Below are positions 1 to 7,408 of a DNA stretch of 64,000 nucleotides, in pieces; position 1 is the first letter of the stretch; every line of letters starts with the position of its first letter. The stretch lies in NCBI GenBank assembly GCA_021201135.1, contig JAJQGT010000015.1, forward strand, positions 1 to 64,000, in the 5' to 3' direction. Made by a program: the position numbers and the translations under genes. A model generated the notes under the pieces. That model did not search any database, was not told the DNA's origin, and saw only the letters and a program-made list of their open reading frames with translations. The stretch comes from Oscillospiraceae bacterium (GTDB taxonomy: Bacteria > Bacillota > Clostridia > Oscillospirales > Ruminococcaceae).

Positions 1-809
1 AGATTTTCAGGTAATCCCGGTAGTTTATCTTCCGGATGTTGATTCCGTTGAGGAGAATTTCGCCCTCTGTTGGTTCATACATTCTGGTCAGGAGCAGCGT
101 GAAAGTCGTTTTTCCTGCTCCGTTATAGCCGACAACTGCAAGCTTTTCCTTACTACTGAGCTTCAGATTGATGTTTTTGAGAACATAAGAAGTGCTGTTA
201 GGATAGCGGAACGACACATTCTTGAACTCGATTTCAATATCGTCAAGGTTGAGGTCTTCGAGCGTCAACCCACTATCATTATCAAACTTGCTTTCATATG
301 TAAGGAAGGATTTATACATATGGATATAGCTCAGGCTGTTATTGAAATTCAGCATATTCGTCGCCACATACGAAAATGCAGACATAAAGCTGATAAGCGA
401 CGCCACGCCCATCGTGAACTCACCGACCGAAATTGTGCCCTTCAGCGCATCTATTCCAATCAGCAGATAGGCAGAAATCTGGAATATCGTGGTGAGGAGG
501 AAAGTAGCAAGATTTACTACACCGTCTTTCTTGATTCGGCGCAGGTTGAGGCTCAGTATATTCTTCTGGAAGTGCTCAATTTTACTGAAAACATAGCTCC
601 GAAGGTCGAACATATCAATGTCTTTCTTCGCAGGAATGTTTTTCGGAATCTGAGACACATAGCCGAGCCTTCGCTGTTCTCTTGAGGAGTCATTCTGAAA
701 TTGCAGGTTGTATTTCTGCCTTACGATTTGCAAAACCGATATCATACTTCCATATTTCCCGGAACGAGCTTATCATATCATCTAACTGTACTCGTCTTTT
801 CTCTTTCAT
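1..809 (-). pseudogene. ABC exporter (TMD-NBD), internally deleted, 3' end outside window
   Basis: The minus-strand frame read from about 760 down to base 1 encodes the last part of an exporter transmembrane domain and the start of its ATPase domain, with Walker A GYNGAGKTT at about 120-150. An ATG at 809 begins a typical exporter N-terminus (MKEKRRVQLDDMISSF) but hits a stop after about 39 codons, because it runs in a different frame from the rest. The 39 codons join directly to sequence that in intact exporters lies roughly 150 residues further on, so most of the first membrane helices are missing. This reads as an internal deletion plus frameshift. The gene starts 12 bp after the receiver-like gene upstream, so the two were probably cotranscribed. 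Substrate unknown. Confidence 0.8.
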
Positions 810-821
810 ACGACACCTCGC

Positions 822-1211
822 TTATTCCATATTAAGAGATACAAACATATCGTGAATCAGCGAATCTACCGAAAGCTGAGATGTATAGCATTTGTAAACT
901 CCCATCCCGGTAAGCCTGTCCATCATTTCACGCTCGGAGCCGAAATCAGTGAATATCATCGCCAGAATCACAATCTCGGAGTCGAGCTCTTTTATTTTCT
1001 GCACCAGTTCAAAGATATCATAAGCCTTACTGTTAGAGATAAAAACAATCTGCGGATGGAACTCCGCCACCTTGCCCATAATATTCTCTTTCGCATTTAC
1101 ATGCTCAAACTCATATGTGTCCGGCACCTCGTTCTCAATCAGGTCGCTCATGGTTATCGCTCCCTTTTTGACCTTCTTCTCCTGAATAAACAATACTTTG
1201 ATTTTGGACAT
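822..1211 (-). CDS. Small receiver-like (CheY-fold) protein, 129 aa
   Basis: A 129-residue protein with alternating hydrophobic strands (KVLFI near the start, QIVFIS mid-protein, EIVILAMIF) that resembles a stand-alone receiver domain. The position where a phosphorylated Asp would sit reads ISNS rather than a D-containing motif, so it is probably not phosphorylated in the usual way, if it is a receiver at all. A weak ribosome site (GAAAGGAAAAA) precedes the ATG at 1211. It lies directly upstream of the decayed exporter and downstream of the LytTR/GHKL pair, separated from the latter by a terminator. The family call rests on fold-like pattern only. A hypothetical protein is the safe reading. 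Confidence 0.6.
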   Translation of the reverse strand: MSKIKVLFIQEKKVKKGAITMSDLIENEVPDTYEFEHVNAKENIMGKVAEFHPQIVFISNSKAYDIFELVQKIKELDSEIVILAMIFTDFGSEREMMDRLTGMGVYKCYTSQLSVDSLIHDMFVSLNME

Positions 1212-1285
1212 GTTTTTATTTTTCCTTTCAACTTAATCGCTACACTTATATAGACACCAAAATGAGCGAAAAGGGTTCACCTCAC

Positions 1286-1312
1286 ATTATACCTCCCGAA
1301 AAATTTTGTCAA
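1286..1312 (-). promoter_or_regulatory. Possible sigma-A promoter for the 129-aa gene
   Basis: On the minus strand TTGACA (1307-1312) is followed after 15 bp by TATAAT (1286-1291). Both hexamers are perfect but the spacer is two bases shorter than ideal. Confidence 0.45.
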
Positions 1313-1351
1313 GGGTTTTGGCGCGAATGGTCGTTATTTCGACGCAAACGG

Positions 1352-1376
1352 TAAAAAAGAGCCTCACAGGGAGGCT
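1352..1376 (-). terminator. Rho-independent terminator after the histidine kinase gene
   Basis: A 6-bp stem (AGCCTC/GAGGCT) followed on the minus strand by six T residues, 25-50 bp after the kinase stop codon. Confidence 0.65.
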
Positions 1377-1401
1377 GTGGAGCGTGGATGGTATGTTCTC
1401 C

Positions 1402-2667
1402 TCATTCATCATTGAGGGTTATATTGACGGTAAAGATGCCGTTCTGCGCTGATGTTTCGACGGTGCCGTCGTATTTTTGCACGCAGTGCCGGACGTTTGC
1501 GAGACCGTAGCCGTGCAGGGCGGTTCGGGGACGACCTAAGTAATTCTCTGGGTAAGGGTTCTCTATGCTGTATGCTAAGATGTTATTGTGCTTTTTGAGC
1601 TTCAGGTTGATTTTGCGCTTGCCTTCTTCAAGCTCACAACAGGCGTTGATCGAGTTGTCAAGGGTGTTGCCGAGGATTATATACAGGTCAGAGGTCATGA
1701 CGGAAAGCTCCGACGGGATGTTTACATCAAACTCAAAGTCAATGCCGCTCTCGTCGGCTATATGCATATACTCGTTGAGAATTACACTGACGACGCGGTT
1801 TCCGACATCTACAACACTGCCTATGTCGTTCACCGACTCCTGAATCTTAAGATAGTTGTCCCTGAGCTCTTCAGAATGCTCGCCGTCGGCAAGCACCTGC
1901 ATTGATTTCATATACTTGCTGATGTCGTGCCACAGGGAGCGAACCTGCTCCTGATGGGCGTGAAGCTCCTGATAATATTCCCTCTCGAGCATATAGTGCT
2001 GTTCGCTGAGCTTTGCTTGATGTTCCATTTCATCTTGTTCCCTGATGCGGCTTACAAAATATATAACCAAGATGTTTGTATAGAGAAGTCCCAGAAGAAC
2101 GGCGATATAGGCGGCGTTAAGCTCTATAACCTCCGAATAGGACTGAACACACAGCACACAGCAGAGAATCAGGCTTGAGACCCAGCATGGAAGAAAGATG
2201 AGAAACGATTGCCACGATATTATGCCATGCTTGCTCTTGCTACGCAAGGATATGACGACTATTATCCCAAGGAAGATGATGTGCGAAATTATGACATAGA
2301 CCATCCTTGCATCGCTTTGTTCAAGAAGACTCCCGACGTCAATTCCGAACCAAGAGAAAGCCGCCGCTACTATCACGTCTGTAAGGGCATAGATCGTCAT
2401 GAAAACAAGGCTTGAAGCTGTCGCTGAGATAACCTTCGTTTCAAAGAGCAAAAAAGCAATCACAGCAAAGCCAACCATGCTGACAAGAAGCCTCACTACA
2501 GACTGACATTCAAGGATTGACATCACGGAAATCAGGACGGCAAACACTGCATAACTCGCCACCGTCACATATTTCGGGCGGCTTCTGAGATTAAAGAGGC
2601 TTCTGAAGAAGATATAGCTGATTATGAGTTCGAGAACAACACAGGAAACTTCGACAACGTAATTCAT
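1402..2667 (-). CDS. GHKL sensor histidine kinase (AgrC/LytS-like)
   Basis: A 421-aa membrane sensor kinase. Residues 1-205 contain about six hydrophobic segments. A short coiled stretch (205-240) leads to the dimerisation/phosphoacceptor motif SLWHDISKYM with His247. The C-terminal GHKL ATPase has the N box GNTLDNSINA and the G box HGYGLANV. This architecture is that of AgrC-type kinases that sense extracellular peptides and pair with LytTR regulators. The partner is the adjacent upstream gene, 3 bp away. No peptide precursor is visible between the genes, so the signal is unknown. The neighbouring permease remnant and decayed exporter suggest the system once controlled a transporter or bacteriocin-type locus. 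Confidence 0.88.
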   Translation of the reverse strand: MNYVVEVSCVVLELIISYIFFRSLFNLRSRPKYVTVASYAVFAVLISVMSILECQSVVRLLVSMVGFAVIAFLLFETKVISATASSLVFMTIYALTDVIVAAAFSWFGIDVGSLLEQSDARMVYVIISHIIFLGIIVVISLRSKSKHGIISWQSFLIFLPCWVSSLILCCVLCVQSYSEVIELNAAYIAVLLGLLYTNILVIYFVSRIREQDEMEHQAKLSEQHYMLEREYYQELHAHQEQVRSLWHDISKYMKSMQVLADGEHSEELRDNYLKIQESVNDIGSVVDVGNRVVSVILNEYMHIADESGIDFEFDVNIPSELSVMTSDLYIILGNTLDNSINACCELEEGKRKINLKLKKHNNILAYSIENPYPENYLGRPRTALHGYGLANVRHCVQKYDGTVETSAQNGIFTVNITLNDE

Positions 2668-2670
2668 ACT

Positions 2671-3372
2671 TTACCTTTCAATAAACTTCACCAGCCGACT
2701 GTTGAACTCGGCGAATTTTCTTCTGCTCATAAGTATCGTCACGCCGTTAGTAAGCTTCACGGAATCCATAGAGAAGGACTTGACATGGTTCAGATTGACG
2801 ATATAGCTTCTGTGCGGCATCGCAAAATATCCCTGCGGGAGCATATCCATTATCTCCTTGAGCGGGTATCTGAGAGAAAAGGTTTCGTCGGCTGTGTGGA
2901 GAATGGTACTGTGGGAATAGACCTCGAAGTAATAGATGTCGTTCATTCTGACAACGTGAGAAACGCCGTCTATGTTCATGATAAAGCTGTTTGCGGACAC
3001 CTCGTTAATCGCCGAGTCCATCGCCTCGCCGAGAGATTTCATAGTAAGAGGCTTGACAAGATACCTGAACGCAACTCCGTAACCGCAGACGGTGTATTTG
3101 AGACTCTGGGTGACAAAGATGAGAATCGGATGCTTTTCGTCTTTAGATAAAATCCTCGCCGCCTCATAGCCGTTAGTACCGGTCATCTCTATATCCAGAA
3201 GTGCGATGTCGAATGAAACCTTTTCACAAGCCCCAAGAAAATCGTCAGCACTTGAATACTCGGATATCTCGAGCTTTGATTCGGAATCGTATTCCATAAG
3301 CATTCTTCTGAGCTCGGACAAATCCTCCGGATTGTCGTCGCATATGGCGACCTTTAGTTCCAAATCCTTCAT
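2671..3372 (-). CDS. LytTR-family response regulator
   Basis: A 233-aa two-component regulator. The receiver domain (residues 7-125) has the acidic pair D12-D13, phosphoacceptor D60 (LLDIEM) and the K of LVKPLT. The LytTR DNA-binding domain follows (about 135-233), with the typical FAMPHRSYIVNLNHV segment. The start was placed at the ATG at 3372 because AAGGTGG lies 7-8 bp before it and the receiver begins there; a longer frame to 3429 adds only a non-conserved leader. LytTR regulators bind paired imperfect direct repeats and activate peptide-related or virulence-type genes. It is cotranscribed with the GHKL kinase. Confidence 0.9.
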   Translation of the reverse strand: MKDLELKVAICDDNPEDLSELRRMLMEYDSESKLEISEYSSADDFLGACEKVSFDIALLDIEMTGTNGYEAARILSKDEKHPILIFVTQSLKYTVCGYGVAFRYLVKPLTMKSLGEAMDSAINEVSANSFIMNIDGVSHVVRMNDIYYFEVYSHSTILHTADETFSLRYPLKEIMDMLPQGYFAMPHRSYIVNLNHVKSFSMDSVKLTNGVTILMSRRKFAEFNSRLVKFIER

Positions 3373-3415
3373 CTGACACCACCTTCCCGTCTGCCTTTTG
3401 ATTGCTAACAAATAA

Positions 3416-3444
3416 AGTATATCATTCAAATTGCTTCATGTCAA
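3416..3444 (-). promoter_or_regulatory. Promoter of the LytTR/GHKL operon
   Basis: TTGACA (3439-3444) and TATACT (3416-3421) on the minus strand with a 17-bp spacer, about 45 bp upstream of the regulator start. The promoter overlaps the 5' end of the permease remnant on the other strand. Confidence 0.75.
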
Positions 3445-3782
3445 CGAGGAAACGTCGGAGGATTATTTCGGCATACGGCACAGACGGCATTACAGCGGGC
3501 GTGAACTGCATAAGCGATATGTTCGCGCTCGGAGAACTTCCTGTCTGGGGCTATCTCGTGATACTTCTTACTTACAGAACGGCGGTGCTGATTCTGTTCT
3601 CGCTTCTGCTACTTTGGATTTCGTCAAGATGCCAGAGTCCGACAACGGCAATGGTAGTAACCCTCGCGCTGTTCTGCCTGCCGATAGTAATCTACCTTGC
3701 AGGCGCGGATGCGGCAAAGTATCTTTGTGTGCCGATAAGTGGAAACAGGGAGATGCGGGGGGTGGCGGGGCTGCTCAGTTAA
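3440..3782 (+). pseudogene. C-terminal remnant of an ABC-2-type permease
   Basis: An open frame encodes only the last ~100 residues of a membrane permease: hydrophobic segments around WGYLVILLTYRTAVLILF and VVTLALFCLPIVIYLAG, with the linker motif ISSRCQSPTTAM. The complete permease at 17056-19095 ends with the same layout (LISSRSKTMVGAYVASVG). Nothing upstream encodes the missing ~550 residues, and the LytTR promoter sits where they would be. The stop at 3782 is 17 bp from the relaxase gene, so the remnant marks the left junction of the mobile element. It is presumably not functional. Confidence 0.65.
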
Positions 3783-3798
3783 GTAGTTCACCCCAAGT

Positions 3799-5514
3799 TC
3801 ACATCTCATAGTCCTGCGACTTTTTTATCACTCTGTCCGGCTGACTCATCCGCCGTTTCACCTCCTGCTCATGTCGTATCTTTGCAGTACGCTCCCTTAA
3901 CAAGTCAGAGTCTTCACTAAGTCTGTCATCAATCTGCTGTTCAGCAGAGGCGAGCCTGTCATACTCAAACTTCTGCCCGAATGTCTCACGGAGCTTTGAA
4001 CGAACCTGATTGCGGTAATCTTCCCGAAGTGAAACACGGGAATCAAGCAGAGTATCTTCCTGTTGCGAAGATACTCTTTCTTTGATTTCTGCGAAGTTCT
4101 TTTCGTCACTTGCTATCTGACTGGACAGCTTCGGTTGCTGAGTTTTCATCTTCTCAAGGTAATCGGTCATCTTGGAGAGCTTTCCTTCCGCCTGCTTCAT
4201 CTCTGTATCGTTCTGGCAACCTACCTCGTGCATCAGATGATTCTTCCGGGTTTTCAGTTCCTCAATATCTTCTGTGAGAGTGGTAATCTGCTTGTTCAGC
4301 TGAACGTGCTTTACGGGGCTGAAAATGCTTGTGTTGCTTTTTTCGACCTCAAGCTTTTTCTTTTCCGACTGCTTTTCTTTCAACTCGATTTGCACAGACT
4401 TGTATTCTTTGACGAGAGGCAGATTCCAGTCAACCCGTCCGGATATATTTTTTATCTCTGCACTGTTGTGGAGCAGGTGATATTGCAACATAATCATGTG
4501 CGCCCGGATGTTTTCCAACCGTTCTGCAACTGCCGGAATAGTGTTTGCTACAGCTTCTGTCAGTTTCCGTACCTGTGTTTTCAGCTCCCTGAGCAGGCGA
4601 TTGTCTGCCTTGATTTGTCTGTTCAGTTCACGGCGGTCGGAAATGATGCCTTTGTGCTCAAGTGCCTGTGCGGTTACTCCCTCGTGGATTGTGGGCTGTT
4701 CGTCAATGCCACGTTCCGCATGACTGCGGTGATCGATTCGGTCAACAGATTGAACAAGCGACAAATACTTATTGGTCACATCCGCCCATGCCTCCCGCCA
4801 GATGAGGAGTTGCTCCTCACTGTTCCAACGTTCCGTTATGGGGTTCTGTCTTCCGTACTTTGTGCTTTTGGGATGCTTGTCCGCACGGGTCAGTCTGCGA
4901 CGTTCTGCTTCGGATGGCGACAGATAGATTTTCTTTTTGCCTTTTTCAGGATTGTACAAATACTGCTTCTCCCAACCCTTGGCTTGAGCTGTTTTGAATT
5001 CTGCGGCAGTAAAACCTCTTTCTTCTCCATTTCGGACACAAAGATATTCTTTCTGTGTCTTATACTGCCATTTGCCGTTTTCATCAAGCGGGCGAACAGT
5101 CAGCATGATGTGTGCGTGTGGATTATGACCGTCAGTGTCATGAATGCAGACATCGGCACACATTCCATCGGCGACAAATTGATTTTGTACAAACTCTGTT
5201 AGCAAATCCTGCCACTGAGTTTTGTTCAGTTCTACCGGTAACGCCACTACAAACTCGCGGGCGAGGCGGCTGTCCTTTGTCTTTTCACTTGCTTCAACGG
5301 CGTTCCAAAGTTTCTCTCTGTCCCGCCATTCCGGCGGAGCATTTTCCGGAAGAAATACCTCTTGCCAGACAAGCCCTTGCTTGCGGGTATAGTCGTGCTG
5401 AATGCCGTCGTAGTTGTTGTAGATCTGACTGCAACTCATATAGGCAGAAGCCGCACAGGCGGAACGACCATTCCCACGGCTGACGACCTTCGCCTCCAAG
5501 TGATAGATTGCCAT
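3799..5514 (-). CDS. mobA: MobA/MobL-family relaxase (MOBQ)
   Basis: A 571-aa relaxase that nicks oriT and pilots the transferred strand. The N-terminal catalytic domain begins AIYHLEAKVVSRGNGRSA, with the conserved Tyr near residue 25 (SAYMSC). The three-His metal motif is within GHNPHAHIMLTVRP at about 128-142. The region after about residue 290 is long coiled coil rich in K, E and Q, as in other Firmicutes MobA/L proteins. The nearby sequence at 5609-5620 matches the nick region used by this family. It lies at the distal end of the minus-strand block of the element. Its length is normal and no frameshift was seen. Confidence 0.92.
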   Translation of the reverse strand: MAIYHLEAKVVSRGNGRSACAASAYMSCSQIYNNYDGIQHDYTRKQGLVWQEVFLPENAPPEWRDREKLWNAVEASEKTKDSRLAREFVVALPVELNKTQWQDLLTEFVQNQFVADGMCADVCIHDTDGHNPHAHIMLTVRPLDENGKWQYKTQKEYLCVRNGEERGFTAAEFKTAQAKGWEKQYLYNPEKGKKKIYLSPSEAERRRLTRADKHPKSTKYGRQNPITERWNSEEQLLIWREAWADVTNKYLSLVQSVDRIDHRSHAERGIDEQPTIHEGVTAQALEHKGIISDRRELNRQIKADNRLLRELKTQVRKLTEAVANTIPAVAERLENIRAHMIMLQYHLLHNSAEIKNISGRVDWNLPLVKEYKSVQIELKEKQSEKKKLEVEKSNTSIFSPVKHVQLNKQITTLTEDIEELKTRKNHLMHEVGCQNDTEMKQAEGKLSKMTDYLEKMKTQQPKLSSQIASDEKNFAEIKERVSSQQEDTLLDSRVSLREDYRNQVRSKLRETFGQKFEYDRLASAEQQIDDRLSEDSDLLRERTAKIRHEQEVKRRMSQPDRVIKKSQDYEM

Positions 5515-5578
5515 GCAATCACCTTTCTTTCATTTTTTCTTCGAGAAAAACGCACGCTCCCGACTGTAGGGAGGGATA

Positions 5579-5625
5579 CCACTGCTGCCCCAACGGGGCA
5601 GTGGTGAGTAAGTGCGCCCTTCGGG
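5579..5625. other. Candidate oriT (hairpin plus MOBQ nick sequence)
   Basis: A hairpin (CTGCCCC/GGGGCAG with outer CCA/TGG, 5579-5604) is followed at once by TAAGTGCGCCCT (5609-5620). The latter is the nick-region core known for RSF1010/R1162-type MOBQ plasmids, also preceded by an inverted repeat. The site lies about 65-100 bp upstream of the relaxase start, the usual place for its own oriT. Confidence 0.75.
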
Positions 5626-5658
5626 GTAAAAAAAGGGACGCCCGGTTTACAGTAAATC

Positions 5659-5856
5659 TTATCGTAAAGCACAATGCAAATAGTCCTCCAGTTTCTCTAA
5701 ATCCATCGTCGTAACAGATGGACAGACTTTCTCCAAGATAGCTCCCTCCTGAATCAGTCGTCGTGTCCTTGCTTTTCGCTCCTTGTCACGGTTTCGCATC
5801 TGCGCTTCCTCCAATCGGTGCTGTGCCTGCAATAATTTCTTTTCGTTATCGGTCAT
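5659..5856 (-). CDS. DUF3847 family small protein
   Basis: A 65-aa charged protein. The first half is helical and rich in K, E and R (EKKLLQAQHRLEEAQMRNRD), followed by ARTRRLIQEGAILEKVCPS, the signature of the DUF3847 family. Members are found almost only beside MobA/L relaxases in Firmicutes mobilizable elements and may act as accessory oriT-binding proteins, though I know of no proven role. It sits between the oriT-like site and the partition genes. AAGGAGGAT-type ribosome site before the ATG at 5856. Confidence 0.75.
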   Translation of the reverse strand: MTDNEKKLLQAQHRLEEAQMRNRDKERKARTRRLIQEGAILEKVCPSVTTMDLEKLEDYLHCALR

Positions 5857-5889
5857 AAAAATCCTCCTTGTGGTAGTAAAAAGTTGACT

Positions 5890-5999
5890 GTTTGGTATCT
5901 GTCGGATAGCAAATACCTATCAGTCTGGTATTAAGCATTTTGTAAAAATAGTTGTGGTATCAAAAATGCCCCGTTTGGTATCAACATAATACCAAACGA
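5890..5999. repeat. Centromere-like iterons (TTTGGTATC family)
   Basis: Several copies of the core GGTAT with flanking T/G: TTTGGTATC at 5891-5899, GTCTGGTATT at 5923-5932, TTGTGGTATC at 5952-5961, TTTGGTATC at 5974-5982 and its inverse ATACCAAACG at 5989-5998. The last two form a 10-bp inverted repeat (5972-5998). Spacing is about 20-30 bp. The array lies just downstream of parR and is a good candidate for the DNA site bound by ParR. Confidence 0.6.
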
Positions 6000-6013
6000 G
6001 GTCAAAATTGACA

Positions 6014-6370
6014 TCAAAAGCTGTCTGCGAAGTCCAAAGCCGCCGAAAGCTCATCGTCAGCCGTTGTGTTCTCTTGTATCGGAATAGTTGACGGAGCAAT
6101 CGGAAGCATGGTGGCAGGAACATAGTGCAGACTCTTTTCAATGGTTTCTGTTACCCGCCTGAGAAAAGCATCCTCTTTTTCACGGGTTTCGAGATATGGA
6201 TCGGTGGCAATGTTGTTTTTCCGTTCAAAATAGTCGTTGATTGCTGTGACAATCGCTTTGCTGTAAGAGTGATATTGCTTCTTGTCCATCTTCTGCAAAT
6301 ACTCGTATGCTCGCCGGTCATCCTCATCCGAGAGATTAAGTCGCAGGGTAGTCGTGTAAATCTGCTTCAT
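6014..6370 (-). CDS. parR: ParR-like DNA-binding partner of ParM
   Basis: A 118-aa protein whose first 50 residues (TTTLRLNLSDEDDRRAYEYL...SYSKAIVTAINDYF) fit a ribbon-helix-helix DNA-binding domain, followed by an acidic, low-complexity C-terminal tail that in ParR proteins contacts the actin-like filament. Its start overlaps the parM stop by 4 bp (ATGA), so the two are translationally coupled. The GGTAT repeats immediately downstream are its likely binding site. The role is inferred from position and fold pattern; sequence similarity within this family is low. Confidence 0.75.
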   Translation of the reverse strand: MKQIYTTTLRLNLSDEDDRRAYEYLQKMDKKQYHSYSKAIVTAINDYFERKNNIATDPYLETREKEDAFLRRVTETIEKSLHYVPATMLPIAPSTIPIQENTTADDELSAALDFADSF

Positions 6371-7305
6371 ACGATACCGCCTTTTCTGTGGAGCTTCTGC
6401 TCGACAAGCAGTTCATATCCCTTTGCCGTTGCGCAAATGTCCTCATTAATAATCACCCGGTCTTTCTCATAGTCGCCGAAGTTTTTAAGGATGCAGCTCC
6501 CGCCGCCAACCACATAAAGGCGCATCAGTTCGGGGTCGTATTCGTGTTCGCGCAATCTGCGGAAGATGCCTTTCGCATATTCTGTTGCTGTTTCACGGAT
6601 AGCAATCAGATAGCGTTCGCTGATGTCTGCCGTACCATAACGTATAACTCGCTCAAGCATAGCTTCGTCCACCGATACGCCAAACTGCTTCATCAGATTT
6701 TCTCGCACGGCGAGCATACATTGATGGGTGCCATACTTTTCAGTAAAGCACTTTTTCGCAAGCGGTCGACTCTCGTTGATATACATAACATTCATCGTGC
6801 CATTGCCAATATCGCAGAGCATATTGATACCTTTGAACTCACGCAGACGGTCTGCCACAGCGGAAAAGCCCTGTGGGAAAATATCCGCACCGGTGAATTC
6901 AACGTGATAGTCAATGCCCTTAAAAGTGAAATCCACGCTTTCATTTTGTAGAAGATATGCCCTGAAGCTGTCCTTTTGTTCACTCACCCAAGTCAGCGGA
7001 AGCCCTGCGGCAAGATGAACACGGGCAGAGGTCAGTTTGCAGATATTCAGTTCTCTTGCAACAGCGGCAAGCGTGAGGATATAGTAGTCGCTGTCGGTCA
7101 TTTTGTCAGAGATAAACTCCTTGTGTTCTTCTCCGATTAGATAATATCTGTCCTCATAGACGAGCAGATTGCTTTTGAAGGTTGGCTCTTTGTCGTATGC
7201 GGCAACACCGGTCTTAAAACAGCAGTGAGCAGTCTTGATATTGCCATAACCATGGTCGATACCGATGATGATTGGATTACTTGAGGTGTTGTATGTGAAA
7301 TTCAT
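6367..7305 (-). CDS. parM: ParM-like actin-family segregation ATPase
   Basis: A 312-aa actin/HSP70-fold protein. The phosphate-1 motif is IIGIDHGYGNIKTA (residues about 13-26), phosphate-2 is MLCDIGNGTMNVMYI (about 162-176) and the adenosine motif is YVVGGGSCILKNF (about 265-277). Such proteins polymerise into filaments that push apart DNA copies attached through ParR and a centromere repeat. It is followed by parR with a 4-bp overlap and preceded by a terminator after the recombinase gene. A partition system on an element that normally sits in the chromosome suggests that the excised circle replicates or must be maintained. Confidence 0.85.
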   Translation of the reverse strand: MNFTYNTSSNPIIIGIDHGYGNIKTAHCCFKTGVAAYDKEPTFKSNLLVYEDRYYLIGEEHKEFISDKMTDSDYYILTLAAVARELNICKLTSARVHLAAGLPLTWVSEQKDSFRAYLLQNESVDFTFKGIDYHVEFTGADIFPQGFSAVADRLREFKGINMLCDIGNGTMNVMYINESRPLAKKCFTEKYGTHQCMLAVRENLMKQFGVSVDEAMLERVIRYGTADISERYLIAIRETATEYAKGIFRRLREHEYDPELMRLYVVGGGSCILKNFGDYEKDRVIINEDICATAKGYELLVEQKLHRKGGIV

Positions 7306-7354
7306 TGTGATTCCTTTCTGCCGCTTTGCGGCGATACAAAATAATGATGGGATG

Positions 7355-7392
7355 CAAAAAGCGGCTCATGAGATGTTCCTCTCACAAGCCGC
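7355..7392 (-). terminator. Terminator after the serine recombinase gene
   Basis: Minus-strand hairpin CGGCTTGTGAGA/TCTCATGAGCCG (12-bp arms, one mismatch) followed by CTTTTTG, separating the recombinase from parM. Confidence 0.75.
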
Positions 7393-7408
7393 CATTGCGG
7401 TTTTTCTG

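Noticed and set aside
4063-5202. 379-aa hydrophobic-looking plus-strand frame opposite the relaxase
   Set aside because: Apparent membrane segments are the complement of the Lys/Glu-rich relaxase coiled coil.
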